A stretch of 64,000 nt of DNA, taken from NCBI GenBank assembly GCA_905331475.1, contig CAJNYU010000496.1:1-64000 (forward strand), in the 5' to 3' direction. The position numbers were made by a program, and so were the translations under genes. The notes beneath the pieces are model-generated. The model did no database searches. It saw only the letters and a program-made list of their open reading frames with translations, and had not been told where the DNA came from. This document shows positions 47,722-59,715 of the stretch, piece after piece. The first letter of the stretch is position 1; each line of letters starts with the position of its first letter. Source of the DNA: Rotaria socialis (lineage: Eukaryota; Rotifera; Eurotatoria; Philodinida; Philodinidae).

Positions 47722-49661
47722 CTAATTATCTGTATGTGGAGATTTGATTATATTCGTTGTACGTTTCGCTGAAGGTTGATCTAAAGAAAAGCATATTTTT
47801 ATATAATGAAAGAATTATGTTATATATTTTCAAAAAAAAAAAACGCGAGATGATCTTTTCTGTATCGAATGATAGAAGGTAGTTCCATATCCCGTTATGA
47901 AAGTATCATTAGATATTGATCATGCATATGAGGTTAATGGAAGATGTACTCCGAGATCTTTGTTATTAGTTATTAACATGAAAAACGTATACGAAACCGT
48001 AAGCAAAGCACAGACATTATTTTTTCTTTGACTTATCTATGGCTGATGTGCGCCTTATGATTGCTTGTCATGATACCATACAGATATCATCATTTTCTTA
48101 CTGTTTCTCACATTACAGAAATTGTTATTATTCGAGACAGAAGGAATTAGCAACTACTATTCAAAATAAAGATGTATTTACTGAGAAAACTATTACTGTA
48201 TATTTCGTAAAACTCAAAGTTAGGACTGCTGGCTTTATATATAAGATGAAAGCTCATTGAATATTGTGATTGAGATGTGTTTAAAACATAATTTCTAACT
48301 ACCTGAAAAAAAAACGCCTGAAACTGTAGATTTTTGTGAGATATTTCATATTTCAGTAAAAACTAGAACTATTACCAAGAGTATCTCACAGTTTTTGCTC
48401 TTGTCCTTTTCAATAGAAAAAGATTGAAAGTTCTCGTACTGTTCAAAATAGTAATAGTAGGAAGAAAAAAGAAGACTTCAGTTTTTCTATACCTTCTTCT
48501 CCTAGTAAATCATCAACTGGCCTTTTTGAAGTGGTTCGCCTGAAAGAAATGACAAAAAAATACATAACAAACAATATTTTCGAACTACGAACGGTGCAGA
48601 TGTTATCATGTCTTCATCATTTGAAGTAATTTCACTGAATACATCTTCACCATCACAGTATCTTTTAAATAAATCGTATTGTTTGATCGCTGATTCTATA
48701 TGAAAAGAATTTTTTTATGAAAAAGAAACCTCAAGTTTACGCATGTACCCGGTGTGATGTCACTTATCAAATGTAATAATAAATCGATTGTCTCTTTAGA
48801 TGGTCTATGTGATGTATTGATGAGATGTTGAAGTAAAGCTAGAATAAGCTGTTTTAAAACAATTTAAATTGACACTTTAAATTATTTACTGAAGATATGA
48901 TTAAGAAAAGGTTCAACAATAATTGTTTTATAAAGAAGTAATAGCTCCTGCTCAACACTTGATCTGACTTTTGGTTTAACATAAATAATATCCTTCGTTA
49001 ATAAAAAATAAAAAATGGATTTGTTTTCATAAATAAAATAAAAATTAACTAACTAGATAATGCTAAAAATATGAAACATAATCAATGTGAAAGGATACAA
49101 TTACTTTTAAAGATCTCTTACGAAAAGTGGCACAATTCCTTCAATGGCTCGACGATATTGATGAAGTAAATTGGTAAATTGTAGAAAGAAAAGATTCATA
49201 CGAGTATTTGAACGATCATCGATCATTTTTTGCATCTAGTAATTTCAATGGTTTCTATGGTAAGAACATCAATGGGAAATCTTACACTTTCATCCAATTG
49301 TCGTTTCAAACTGTAGCAATGTTCTGTAACAAGATTTTTTAAATCATCAAAAAGTCGTTCTTTGTAACCTTTACATACACTTTTGTATATTTGACTATAA
49401 TAAAGATTAGAATAGAAATTTCGTTGAAAGTATTGCTGCTTCTCTACCAATAAGTAGTTTGATATGATGTTGGTTTGAAATTTTCAACAGAATTCTGAAG
49501 AAATTGTTTGAGAGTTTCATTGATTGGCGTCCAAGCTTCGCTGAGATATTCTGAATCGGAATACTTGACAAACACTAAAAATTTTATTTAAAGTTAACAA
49601 AGAAATTACTTCAAAAGAGAAGCATCATACAAAGTTGAAGAAAACTATAGCCTTCGTTCAT
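47722..49661 (-). CDS. CACUL1-like cullin-domain protein (about 9 exons)
   Basis: Exons begin 49631-49661, 49448-49574 and 49286-49394 and continue to TAG at 47722; about 260-270 aa. The region reading IYKSVCKGYKERLFDDLKNL, then LLHQYRRAIEGIVPLF, resembles the cullin N-terminal repeat of CACUL1 (CDK2-associated cullin domain 1), which has a similar VYKCVCQQ segment and an IVPLF at the same spacing. A Leu-rich helical region follows (LLLLYKTIIVEPFLNHIF; TIDLLLHLISDITP). The end is short and basic, with SKRPVDDLLGEE and PSAKRTTN. There is no C-terminal cullin/Nedd8 region, as in CACUL1, so it would not be a complete cullin scaffold. The family assignment rests on pattern memory only, without alignment. 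The start at 49661 is the first ATG in a frame that splices on cleanly. Confidence 0.6.
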
Positions 49662-51305
49662 GATAGAAAATTGTTAAATGAATAGTAGATTTTTTTAAAT
49701 AATTCAATAAAAACTATGATAAAATATCTATCAAAATGACCATAGCAATATGTTGAGTATCAATTTAAAAAAGAAAACACCAAATTTCTCAACACTAGTT
49801 TCATTTTTGATTAAAAACCATTGGTTAATAGTTAAGCGAATATATCTATTGAATCATATTTCATATTTGAGATTTAACGCATATCTGAGTTTTTTCATTT
49901 ATTTCCATAAGTATCCGTTTTCTGTGTGAACTAAAAATATATATAGAAAGAACTAGAGGGCGCTATTTATCTTACTGTATAGTATAGAGCACTTCTCCAT
50001 GATACTGTTATTATTGTCTTGATCTATTTAACAACCTGTCTATCTTAGATTTGTACTGTAAAAATTGCATAGAGGCAGTTTTCTATTCTAATTATACGCC
50101 CAAGAAAAACTTATTAATGTGATTCATACCCGCATCCTATCGAGGTGGGTATCAATTTATGTGAATGTAGATGCCGTGGATCTATTCTAGGTTTACGTTC
50201 ATAATTCAGTTTAATTGGGTCTTTAAAAAAATACCCGTTGCTACTACCTTTGATAGACGAAAGCGTACCGAAAAATATTCAATTGATTATGTTTGAAAAA
50301 AAAGGTATGAAATGACGATTCTGTTAGGATGGCAAAGCTTTATAATTTCTGCTATACTTAAGGATATAATCAAAGAAATATATTAACCGTGATGTAGTCA
50401 AGTATTAATGTATTTTTCATCAAAACATTTCGCTGATATCATAGAATATCGACGAAAAATAATCAATACAGCTGATTTTATTGTTATTTTTTCAACTATT
50501 TGCTAGTCCACTTCGTCGAAGAAAGACACTGTCTAATTAATGTGAGATGAAATGACTGTTGTGCTGCATGAAGCAGTGGTTCCCAAAAGCTAACATTCAC
50601 AAATGCAACGATAAAAGTACTTTATCTTATGAATGTTATTTATTTATTTTTCTTGATAGACTTTTTCTTAATGGATTCAACAAGAAAAATGGAAAACTTA
50701 AATCAACAAAAGAAAGAATACAATACAATTAGAACTAAATAAAAAAAAATACTCATTGTATAGAGTCAATTTCGAAGCAAACCAACTCTAGTCAATCATA
50801 GGTAAAATACGCAATATGTGAAGAAGAAAAGAACAGCAACGAATAAAAATTGAGACATTTGTTTTTGCACTCATTACACAATAATTTCCATCTGTTAACT
50901 GTACTTTGGTTCAATATCAATTCTATTAAAAATTAACTGTTGAATAAAAAGTTGTTTTTGTTTTGGGTTGAGATTTGAGCTTAATACCAACAAAAACTTA
51001 TCTTGGTGAAATTTACAATTAAATCATTTGCATTCTTTCAAATATACAGCTATCATTAGATGTCAAAATGTGTATTAAAAGTTTGCAGCAACATTTATTT
51101 TTGAATTATTTTTATTGAAATGGTTAGTAGTTACGATATGGAAACGTCGAGTATAATATAAGAAAAGAATAGAAAAGTTACTTTAGACGCAAGGGGCAAA
51201 AACTATTAGGAAAAAAAGAAAAAAAGAAGTCAAATGTGTATTAAAAGTTATAATGATGATCATAGTTATTGTATTGTTTTTATGTAAGTGATGGATAGTC
51301 TGGTT
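49662..51305. other. Intergenic region
   Basis: 1.6 kb of AT-rich sequence between the CACUL1-like gene start and the GT4-fusion stop. No exon, domain or structured repeat recognised. Confidence 0.5.
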
Positions 51306-54300
51306 TTATGCAGAGGAAATTAGATCGCGGCTAATTTCTTCAATTTTAGCACCTATAGTGGGCCAGATCATATTACGACCGAAATCATAAGCATTTCGAC
51401 GAGCTCTATCGCGTACTTTTGTATCTTGAAATAGCTTAATGATCAACGAACTCAAGTGTGCAGTGTCATTGAATGGAGTAAGAAAACCACGACCATTATC
51501 TAATAATTCTGTCGCATAGAGATAAGGAGTCGAAATCACACATTTGCCTGCGCCCACTGCCCAAGAAAGTGCACCACTAACATATTGATCTACAGAATTA
51601 TAAGGAGTTAAAACAATATCAACAGCACCCAAATAAGCAATTAGTTCATCGTCATGCATATATTTATTAACAAATCGAACGTTCTTGGTCAAGCCAAATG
51701 CTGTGATATTGTTTTCAAGTTCATGAACATAAGAGTCACCTTCGTATAATTGAACTTGTGGATGAGTTTGTCCAATAATTAGATACATTACGTTTGGAAT
51801 AGATTTGACTATTGTTTGCATTGCTTTCAAAGGAAATTGAATATTCTTATTTCGATGTAATAAACCAAATGTAGCCATCATTGGTATATTTTCTTCAAAC
51901 CCTAAACTGACCTTTGCATCAGCTAATGAATGAGAAAATTTACTATCAGGTACACCATGAGGAACGACTGAGATCTTTTTCTCATCCACTCCATAAACAT
52001 CAATAAGTAGTTGACGACCACCATTCGATAACACGACAACACGTGATGATGTAGCACAAACAGAGCGCATCACACTCATTAAGAAATTATTCGGTTTTAA
52101 AACAATTCTAAAGAATAATTTATATATGCATATGAATAATATAAACTAAATGATAATTTACGTATGTAATGTGGTGATCACAGGTTTTCTTATAGAAGCT
52201 AAAAGTTTTATCACATATTCACCATACATTCCACCAAACAGACTGAATTCGTGTTGTAAATTGAAAACATCATATGCACCTGAATTCACTATATCTGCTA
52301 CCGTGTAGTATGAATCTGAATTGGTTTGATTAAGGCGAAAAATGACCTTGTCAGTATAATTTCGACTTGATCCTTCAACAGTGGGCTCATCTACGGCTAT
52401 AACATCGTACGGCCCCGGATAATTTTCTGTTAAGTCTGCTAAGAATGTAGCTAAACCACATTTACGAGGTGGATATGAACCAAGAAAGAGTACACGAGGT
52501 ATAGTATTTATCATCGATTTTTGTCCTTCGATACTTTTTTTGATATTTGATTCTAAGGAATCGATTGTCACTGATTGAAGAATAGTATAAGCAGATGGTA
52601 GATAATTAAATTGTTGGTATCGTGTAGCAAATGCATCCAATCCATTCTCAGGTTCCTATAAATAACACATGGCTAAGTTGTTTCTCTCGCTACTATTATC
52701 TATCAGGATTACACATTTGCTGAGTGTTTACTTACAGAATGATAAGAATTGTATGAAAGATATTATACTTGAAGTAGAATTTTTCAGTGAAAATAATCAA
52801 TTTATTTTAAGAAAATTTTTGAAAAGCTTTGATTTTCACCAAAAAAGTATGTTCTCATCATACTTTTTGATATATATGGAACGGTATTCTATTGTCTTAT
52901 TGTAAATAAATTATTGTTACCGCTGAAAAAAAATAGTGTATCGAAAATATCTTTTATTTCCTATTGTATAATCTATTCTTTTGAAGACATTCTCGTTTTC
53001 AAAATAAAAATCTTTTACTCACCCATGTTGTAGCTAGCACACGATCAACTGGTGTTGATGCATATCCAAGTCGACATTTATCCGAACGAATGCCCAGATA
53101 TTGATGTGGGAGAATAGGAAATTGAGTACCTTGACAGTTTCCAGTACGTTCATTATTCGTTACATCACCATTACATAGTTGAATAGTAATCAAATGCATG
53201 TAGGGCTTAATTTCATTTGTAGCACCCATTTTTAATGAACCTGATGTTTCAGTGAGAAGAAGTTGAGCACGATTGTGTTCCAAATCACGATTGATCAGAT
53301 TAAACGCACCAAATTCAACAGTTGACAAGGCACATGTTTGATCGATGTAGAATGATACACTAGTTATATTTCCTTTCTTTGCTGCTATTTTATGCGAATC
53401 GATGTAAACTATGCCTGCTGGAGCACCACCTTCATATAATGATCGGCGAGAAAGAATGCGTGTACCATTGATAACTACAATAAAATTACCATCATGAAAT
53501 AGAATCAATAGTATATCCTATACCGGTGCAGTAAAAGAAAATTTTTATTCATATTCATTCATGCACAAGGCAATACTGTTCTCTTAGTCTTTCTGTTAAA
53601 CTTGGTTTCATTCAAAATAGATTATATCCTGCCGACTTATTTATTTAACACAGACTAATCATTTGAACGAGAGTTTAGTGAAAGTATATCTGTATCGTTC
53701 TCAAAAATGGCTATATAAAATGAGAATATATATATATATATATCAATCATTCATACGTACCAGTGTTATTCGTTACAGTTGCTAGACTTTCGATTTCTTG
53801 TACTAAACAAATAAATAGTAGTTTAATTCAAAACATTGTCTATATATATATATATACAAAATTCATACCTATGCTTGCTGTGAGAACAAAATTGTTCAGA
53901 ATAGAAATAAATACGTTTCTGATTCTCACACTAGGAAGATACTTCAGAATTGCAACAATCCGAACAAATCTTGCTAGTGTTTGAGATTGTCGCTTGCGCT
54001 ATGAAATGTAAGACATAAATTAGTTACAGTTAGTTCTTCTTTATTTTGTATATGCACTCTTCGTTCAAAATTCAATTTGTTAGTAGGAAAATGAATGAAT
54101 CCATCACAGAAATAAAATAGCAGCAAAATGTTCAAGTATAGCCAAGAGTGAACATTTTCCAAAAGCAAACCTCTTATGTTATGTCTCTGATTGATCATTA
54201 TAACTTTTTAATCATCAGGTTACTCAAAGTAAAAGTGAATGAGGTTTTTACTATTTCCAAAGAGATTTTTCCCGAGTTTTGAAACTCTAAAAGTGATGCT

Positions 54301-55240
54301 ATAACGTTGAATTTTTCAATTATTTCAGTTCAAATACCTGACATTACCATAAAAAGAAATATTTTTACCTTAGAGCTCTTAATGGACGAAGAATATTATT
54401 CTGTTTTTCACGTCAGTACTCTCGTTCATCTCTATGTGGTGGCAGAAAGATAATCAAAAAATAGGACTAATTGCGTAATGTCCATTTCGGAACAAGAAAA
54501 GTACTTGCTCTATTTAGATTATAACATTTTCAAGTGATACTTCCTTGATTTTGTAAGAGGAAACTCTAAGTTAATTTCTTTTTATCACCCTCCTCTCGTA
54601 CGAAATTTGAAGCTTAAAGAATTGGATAATTATCCACTAAACGTCATGAGATAAATAAGATTTATTCGCTTCAATCATCATTCAATACATTGTAAGCTAT
54701 ATCAAACATGTTTAGTTACTCGTTTAGCACTGGCAATCCCAGTGGCCCTGACGACAGTAATTTTGCTGCTTTTAGTTGTGGAATCACTATCCAATTGATT
54801 TTGTAACTATATAGTAAAAATTTTTGATGATAATGAAGCATAATAAATGATGTTTACCGCAGTCTGTAAAACTGCTCTTTGCTCAGCATTATTTTCACCA
54901 ACACTAAGTGTTACTCCATCACTTAACGGCAAATCAAAAGTGTAAGTTTCCGACTTCGTCGCAACAGTAACATCGCGTGAAGTTAGGTAAACCGGCAATA
55001 GCGACAATACAATAATTGAAACAATCACAAATAAGACAAAACCTAGGCAACAAAGACCAACAATTGGAGCTATTCGCGAACTAAAACAGTAACGTCAATC
55101 AGTTATATGCGAGGGTCAATAAAAAAAACATACCTGAAACGATTTGCTTTGTCAATGGTTACTGATCTATCTGTTGCAGTCAACTCTGACTCGTCCATCT
55201 GCTGAACAGCGATTGCTTCAGTATTCTCCTGTTGCATCAT
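51306..55240 (-). CDS. Membrane-anchored fusion with bacterial-type GT4 glycosyltransferase (8 exons)
   Basis: Exons 55134-55240, 54858-55080, 54720-54806, 53869-53998, 53761-53802, 53023-53474, 52162-52655 and 51306-52107 sum to 2,337 nt, exactly 779 codons. Residues 1-38 are polar; a membrane helix follows (IAPIVGLCCLGFVLFVIVSI). Residues about 65-350 form a region I do not recognise (e.g. LYEGGAPAGIVYIDSHKI; four Cys visible). From exon 7 the protein is a GT-B glycosyltransferase of family GT4: FLGSYPPRKCGLATF, NLQHEFSLFGG, VVPHGVPD, FGLLHRNKNIQ, LTPYNSVDQYVSGALSWAVG, and ATELLDNGRGFL. This block is very like bacterial GT4 enzymes and unlike typical animal ones. The topology (one N-terminal helix) suggests a type II protein in the ER or Golgi transferring a sugar from a nucleotide donor; the substrate is unknown. 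Introns show it is a working eukaryotic gene, not contamination. A horizontal origin of the enzyme domain is inferred. Confidence 0.82.
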
Positions 55241-56294
55241 GTTGTGTAACTTGGTCGCTAAACGAATAGCCCTTAATTACCTGCTACACTAAATTGACCA
55301 CGGCGTTTTTATTTTTCAAGAAGAGAGTTGGATCTGTTTTGTCTTTATCTGAAACGAAAAGCCACGCATAATTGACGCTGCTAAATAAATTCTGTTTCAT
55401 GAGGAATATTATATGATATGGTGTGGTGTTTCTAGCTCTGAGTTTCGTCTCTGAATTGACACTTCAAAGATTTAACCAGAGAGATTATGAGAGATGTCAG
55501 CATTATTGATTGAGTAATATTTGAAAATTTGCTTATTTGTTTTACATGTTGCAGTCGATGATGAGTTGAATCATTACCCGAATTCTTAGTTTAACTTGAT
55601 CCCTGTTGATATCATCATTGTTCATAATATAGATGACACAATAGATTGCTTGCATATTTTCATTAAAAACTAGTCAACCATTTTCAAGTTTGAAATAAAC
55701 GAAAACATATTTGAACAAAATTCAAAAAAGGGCACTTGAAAAAGTAGCTAAGAAAAGTTTACCGGTAAAAATCTTACGAAATTTCGTAAACAATATAAAA
55801 GTACGCTTTTCCCCTTTGCCACCCACAGCATCGAATTAGTCTTTCTAAATAAACACGAATTGCTATATCGTATCAACTGTTTCAGTAAAATATAAAAGTA
55901 GCAGAACATTCAACTTGAACATTGTGATCCTGTTTATGTTATGTCTTACGATTAGAATTTATTAAATTCTTGGTCAGGATGCGCAGAATTGAACATGTCA
56001 TACTGTTGCTGATGTATAACAGTGTAATGATCGAACAGAGGGTTGATCAATCTAAAAAATTAATTGCAACAACTGTATTAATGCATGAGAAATGGAACTG
56101 GTTAGGCCAGTTGAATTGAGTAAATGCTTCCAAGAAAAAGACTCACTTATCAGGGTGACTAGTTAGGTATCATGATTATTTGACTCTGAGGCTGTCGCTA
56201 GTTTGAGCACATGTCCAATGATCAGTACTTATTGCACGGCACTTTGATCTATTGATGAATAAGTTGGGAAATTCACGTTCTCACGGAACGTGAA
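55241..56294. other. Intergenic region between GT4 fusion and retroelement
   Basis: AT-rich spacer, no coding exon recognised. A TTTAG next to 55260 could be an acceptor for a 5' UTR intron of the GT4 fusion. A perfect hairpin sits at its right edge (see separate entry). Confidence 0.45.
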
Positions 56295-56296
56295 TT
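56270..56296. repeat. Perfect 11-bp hairpin at the edge of the retroelement
   Basis: AATTCACGTTC and its exact complement flank a 5-base loop (TCACG). The right arm overlaps the first bases of the left direct repeat. The second direct repeat (from 59226) has no such hairpin. Confidence 0.75.
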
Positions 56297-56863
56297 ATTT
56301 CGCTGTTGTTCCCAAACAAACTTCTGGACATACCAGGCAACTAGACTCGTGACCATGGTAGGCAGATAAGGTCTACCTTTAAAAGCTAAACAACTACAGT
56401 GTAATAGTTTCGCATCTCACGTCTTTAAATAGATGCTGTAGCTTCCAACAAATATACTATAGAGACAAACAAAATTAATGAGCCGTGAAGTGTCAGGAAG
56501 CATTAGATTCATATCGGCAGTGCTCCTTGGCTCACTATTCCTTTTCTCGTCAATTAATAAGCTAATTAATCTTTTCGTTCGCAACTCAATACGTGTAGTC
56601 ATGTTTTTATAACTACTTTTCTAAGTCATGAAACTATGCTATTACTCGGAAGTAATTTCAATACGAACACTGCCGTGACGGCTGGCAAAAAAATAATCAT
56701 ACAGGTGTTTTTCTCTAAGTACCCATGTTAACTACCCACGATCGTACACGACTGTATCCAAAATAATATGATGAATAACGATGACTGTATACGATGAGCA
56801 TATACAATGATAATACGTATATATCTCTTGCTTTAAAAAAGAAGAAAAATAGAAAAAATAGAG

Positions 56864-57183
56864 ATAATAACCCAGGACGATGATTCCGACCTCCGGAAAT
56901 GAGTGGATTTAATTGGAACCGGCCAAGAACATGCAGGAAACGCACCGGAACGTGCAGGAAAACGCCTGATATCACCGGACCCTGAAAGCAGTATTCCGAG
57001 ACGAATATCTCCGGATTTTCTCGGTGATTTCCGATGATTTCCGACGAGAACCAACAGGAACTTGGCGGAACTTACAGGAAAAATACGAAGATTTCCCGGT
57101 TCGGAATACTGCTTCCGTGAAATCGCGGAAATGCGAGGTAGCCGGCCGCTTCCCGGGCCGGTTACTTGGACCTGGGTTATTAT
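56864..57183. mobile_element. Nested 320-bp GC-richer element with 13-bp terminal inverted repeats
   Basis: ATAATAACCCAGG at 56864-56876 is exactly repeated inverted at 57171-57183. Inside, AGCAGTATTCCGA (56987-56999) has an exact inverted copy at 57101-57113, and GGAA/TTCC steps recur throughout. The G+C content stands out from the surroundings. No protein is encoded, so it resembles a MITE inserted in the 3' part of the retroelement. Confidence 0.6.
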
Positions 57184-57237
57184 TTATATTTCAGAGGTTG
57201 TTGGTAGGAGGTTTATCGTTTCTCTAGTGGGTCGTTT

Positions 57238-58594
57238 TTACACGAGAAGGTATCTTAGACTGTCGGTAAGTCTGTTTGCGTACATGACTGGTATGTCGTC
57301 GAGAGGTGTTCCTTCGAATATCTCTTCCCATAGCTGGTGGAATCGCGACCCGAAGTTTGATATGGATGGAGTATATGAAAGATGGAGAACGTCTTTCTCA
57401 AAATCTTTTTTTCTTTTTTCTTTATTATTCCACGTGGGATCTAAAATTGATTCTCTATATTTCAAGTGATCTTTGCCTAAAAGTAAATCTGTGGTTTGCG
57501 TACCTGTTGTATCTCGAAAAAATTTTCCTGCCTGTTTGTCAATAAATTTTGTGGGGTATTTGTTCAATAAAAGCATGATTCTCATTTTGGTAAGCTCTAT
57601 TTTTAGGTCTTCAGGGTGAGAACATATACGCGTGGCTCTATGTGCCGCCATGTATGGTATGTTCCTCGTTACATGCTGCGGATGTGAAGAGTGAAATGGC
57701 AATACGTATGGTTGAGCTGCTAGTTTTCTGAATACAGTCGTTCTGAAATTTGGAATTTCTATATTGACTGTTACATCTAAGTATTCTATCGTCCTACCAC
57801 TTTCCCATGTTATCTTTATATTATGATCTTTCTCATTCAATTCTGCTAGATTTCTTTCTATTTGTTGAGATGGTAGTGTAGTGGTGAAGAACACATCATC
57901 TCTAAATCTGAAATATAGTTGTTCTTGTTGTTTTTGTTGCTCTACAAATTTACTCTCCCATTTTTTTTCACATAGACACCAGCAAGCACTTGAGTGCAGG
58001 CTGAACCCATTGCTCCTCCTCGAATTTGTTGATAAAATTTTGGTTTCATTCCTGGTAGTTGTAGTACAAAATATGAATTCTCTAATACATGTAAGAACAT
58101 AGTTTTTATCGTATTTATTGATAGACCATGAATTTTTTGGTATCCATGTCTTCCTAAAAATTCACATATAGATAATACCGCTTCTTTTTGCGGAATCATT
58201 GTATGCAAATCTGTGATATCGAACGTGTATAGATTTGTTTCTGTTGTTGTTTTAAATTTTTTTAAATGTTTCAAAAATGTTATCAAATTAGAAAGTGCAT
58301 AGTGAGTATGTTTATCGAACAGTGGACATATGATTTTGCCCAAGAAACTAGACAATTTTGCCAACAGGGATTTTATTTCACTTACAATTGGCCTTAAAGG
58401 TTCTCCTATTTTGTGATCTTTAGGATTATAATATAAGTGTGGTAGTTCTGATTCAGACTGAGATGGTTGTAATCTTTCCATTATATATTGTGGCATTTTT
58501 TTATCTGAAACTAAGTTTCGTAAGAATTTATCAGTTCTTTCTATCATCTCTTTTAATGGAGACTCAGATATTTCTTTATATGGGTTAGTTTTAC
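57238..58594 (-). pseudogene. Penelope-type reverse transcriptase, N-terminally incomplete and frameshifted
   Basis: Two minus-strand frames overlap in content: about 58594-57942 and about 57960-57238. The first holds the start of the RT (LYYNPKDHKIGEPLRPIVSE, the PKxHK...RPIVS motif of Penelope RTs; later TFDITDLHTMIPQ and GGAMGS). The second holds FRFRDDVFF near 57893, where Asp-Asp are the catalytic pair, then the thumb-like tail ending LRYLLV. The break between them is in a run of A residues near 57965 (plus-strand T run), consistent with a one-base indel. Upstream of about 58594 the frame is closed, so the usual N-terminal part is missing or shifted. No GIY-YIG domain follows. It is therefore probably inactive, unless the indel is a sequencing error. 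Confidence 0.75.
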
Positions 58595-58694
58595 TTATTT
58601 ATGGTTGTTGTTGTTCTACCGTTTTTTTGGTATGACCGATGATGATTTTATTATTTGTTGTTCTGGTGTTGAACTTTGCAATGGTGATATTATC

Positions 58695-58722
58695 ATTGAA
58701 CTATATATATATATATATATAT
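58695..58722. repeat. (TA)n microsatellite inside the retroelement
   Basis: About eleven TA units just upstream (minus-strand sense) of the RT reading frame. They may be part of the damage that removed its N-terminal coding part. Confidence 0.75.
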
Positions 58723-59615
58723 CTACAATCATTATTGACAATAGAGAAGATCATATTCAATCGACTGACCCCCAAATTGTCACTAATTGATATACGTGTA
58801 CCGTCCGCTGATGAACAAGTTATCAATTATCATGAGTTGTCTGATTGATTAAGTCAATTAAACGAAATAAATGAATGGATCAATTGGATCGAGTATATAA
58901 AGAATGGTGCATCGTATTGATTTACTTCATATTTACTCGCTTGATAACGAATAAATTCGAAAGACCTAGCGTTAAAATAAACTTATTATCTCATTATTGT
59001 TTCTTTTCTTTCTTGAATTTTTTTTTCTTATTATCCCTATCTCTACTATTTTCTTCTATTTTTCTTATTTTTTTTGGTTTTCTTTTTTGTTAACAATTAA
59101 TAATAAAAAAACAATAGTAAATATTATAAAACAAATTTAAAAAATTCAATATATTTATATATTTGCTCATCTTTATTAATATATCTCAATAAATTATATC
59201 TTGACTTGACAAATTTAACGAATTGTTATTTCGCTGTTGTTCCCAAACAAACTTCTAGATATACCAGGCAACTAGACTCCAGGCCATGGTTGCTTGATAA
59301 GGTCTACCTTTAAAAGCTAAACAACTACAACGTAATAGTTTCGCATCTCACGGCTTTAAATAGATGTTGTAGCTGCCAACAAATATAATATAGAGACATA
59401 CAAAATTAATGATCCATGAAGTGTCAGGAAGCATTAGACTCATATCGGCAGTGCTCCTTGACTCACTATTCTTTTTCTCGTCAATTAGTTAGAAAATTAA
59501 TCTTTTCGTTCGCAACTCAATACGTGTAGTCATGTTTTTATAACTACTTTTCTAAGTCATGAAACTATGCTATTACTCGGAAGTAATTTCAATACGAACA
59601 CTGCCGTGACGGCTG

Positions 59616-59715
59616 NNNNNNNNNNNNNNNNNNNNNNNNNNNNNNNNNNNNNNNNNNNNNNNNNNNNNNNNNNNNNNNNNNNNNNNNNNNNNNNNNNNNN
59701 NNNNNNNNNNNNNNN
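59616..59715. other. Assembly gap, exactly 100 N
   Basis: A run of 100 unknown bases, the usual placeholder for a gap of unknown size. It starts at the last base of the second direct repeat, so the assembly probably broke in a repeat. Confidence 0.98.

Larger units (their letters stand above)
56295..59615 (-). mobile_element. Penelope-like retroelement (Athena-like) between 390-bp direct repeats
   Basis: Two direct repeats of equal length, 56295-56684 and 59226-59615, are about 94% identical by eye (roughly 25 mismatches, no net indel). They flank a region whose minus strand encodes a reverse transcriptase of Penelope type. Penelope-like elements commonly carry such terminal direct repeats (pLTRs). 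The right copy stops exactly at a 100-N gap, so its true end is hidden. The internal region also holds the nested inverted-repeat element 56864-57183. Element orientation is minus. No GIY-YIG endonuclease is seen, as in Athena elements of bdelloid rotifers. Confidence 0.7.

Noticed and set aside
57024..57469. Plus-strand frames across the GC-richer element and retroelement 3' end
   Set aside because: They cross an element boundary and run antisense to the reverse transcriptase; composition does not support coding.
58795..58860. GTC then CTGATGA near 58802, resembling part of a hammerhead ribozyme core
   Set aside because: No GAAA at the right place and no consistent stem II; also internal to the element and on the opposite strand from the RT.
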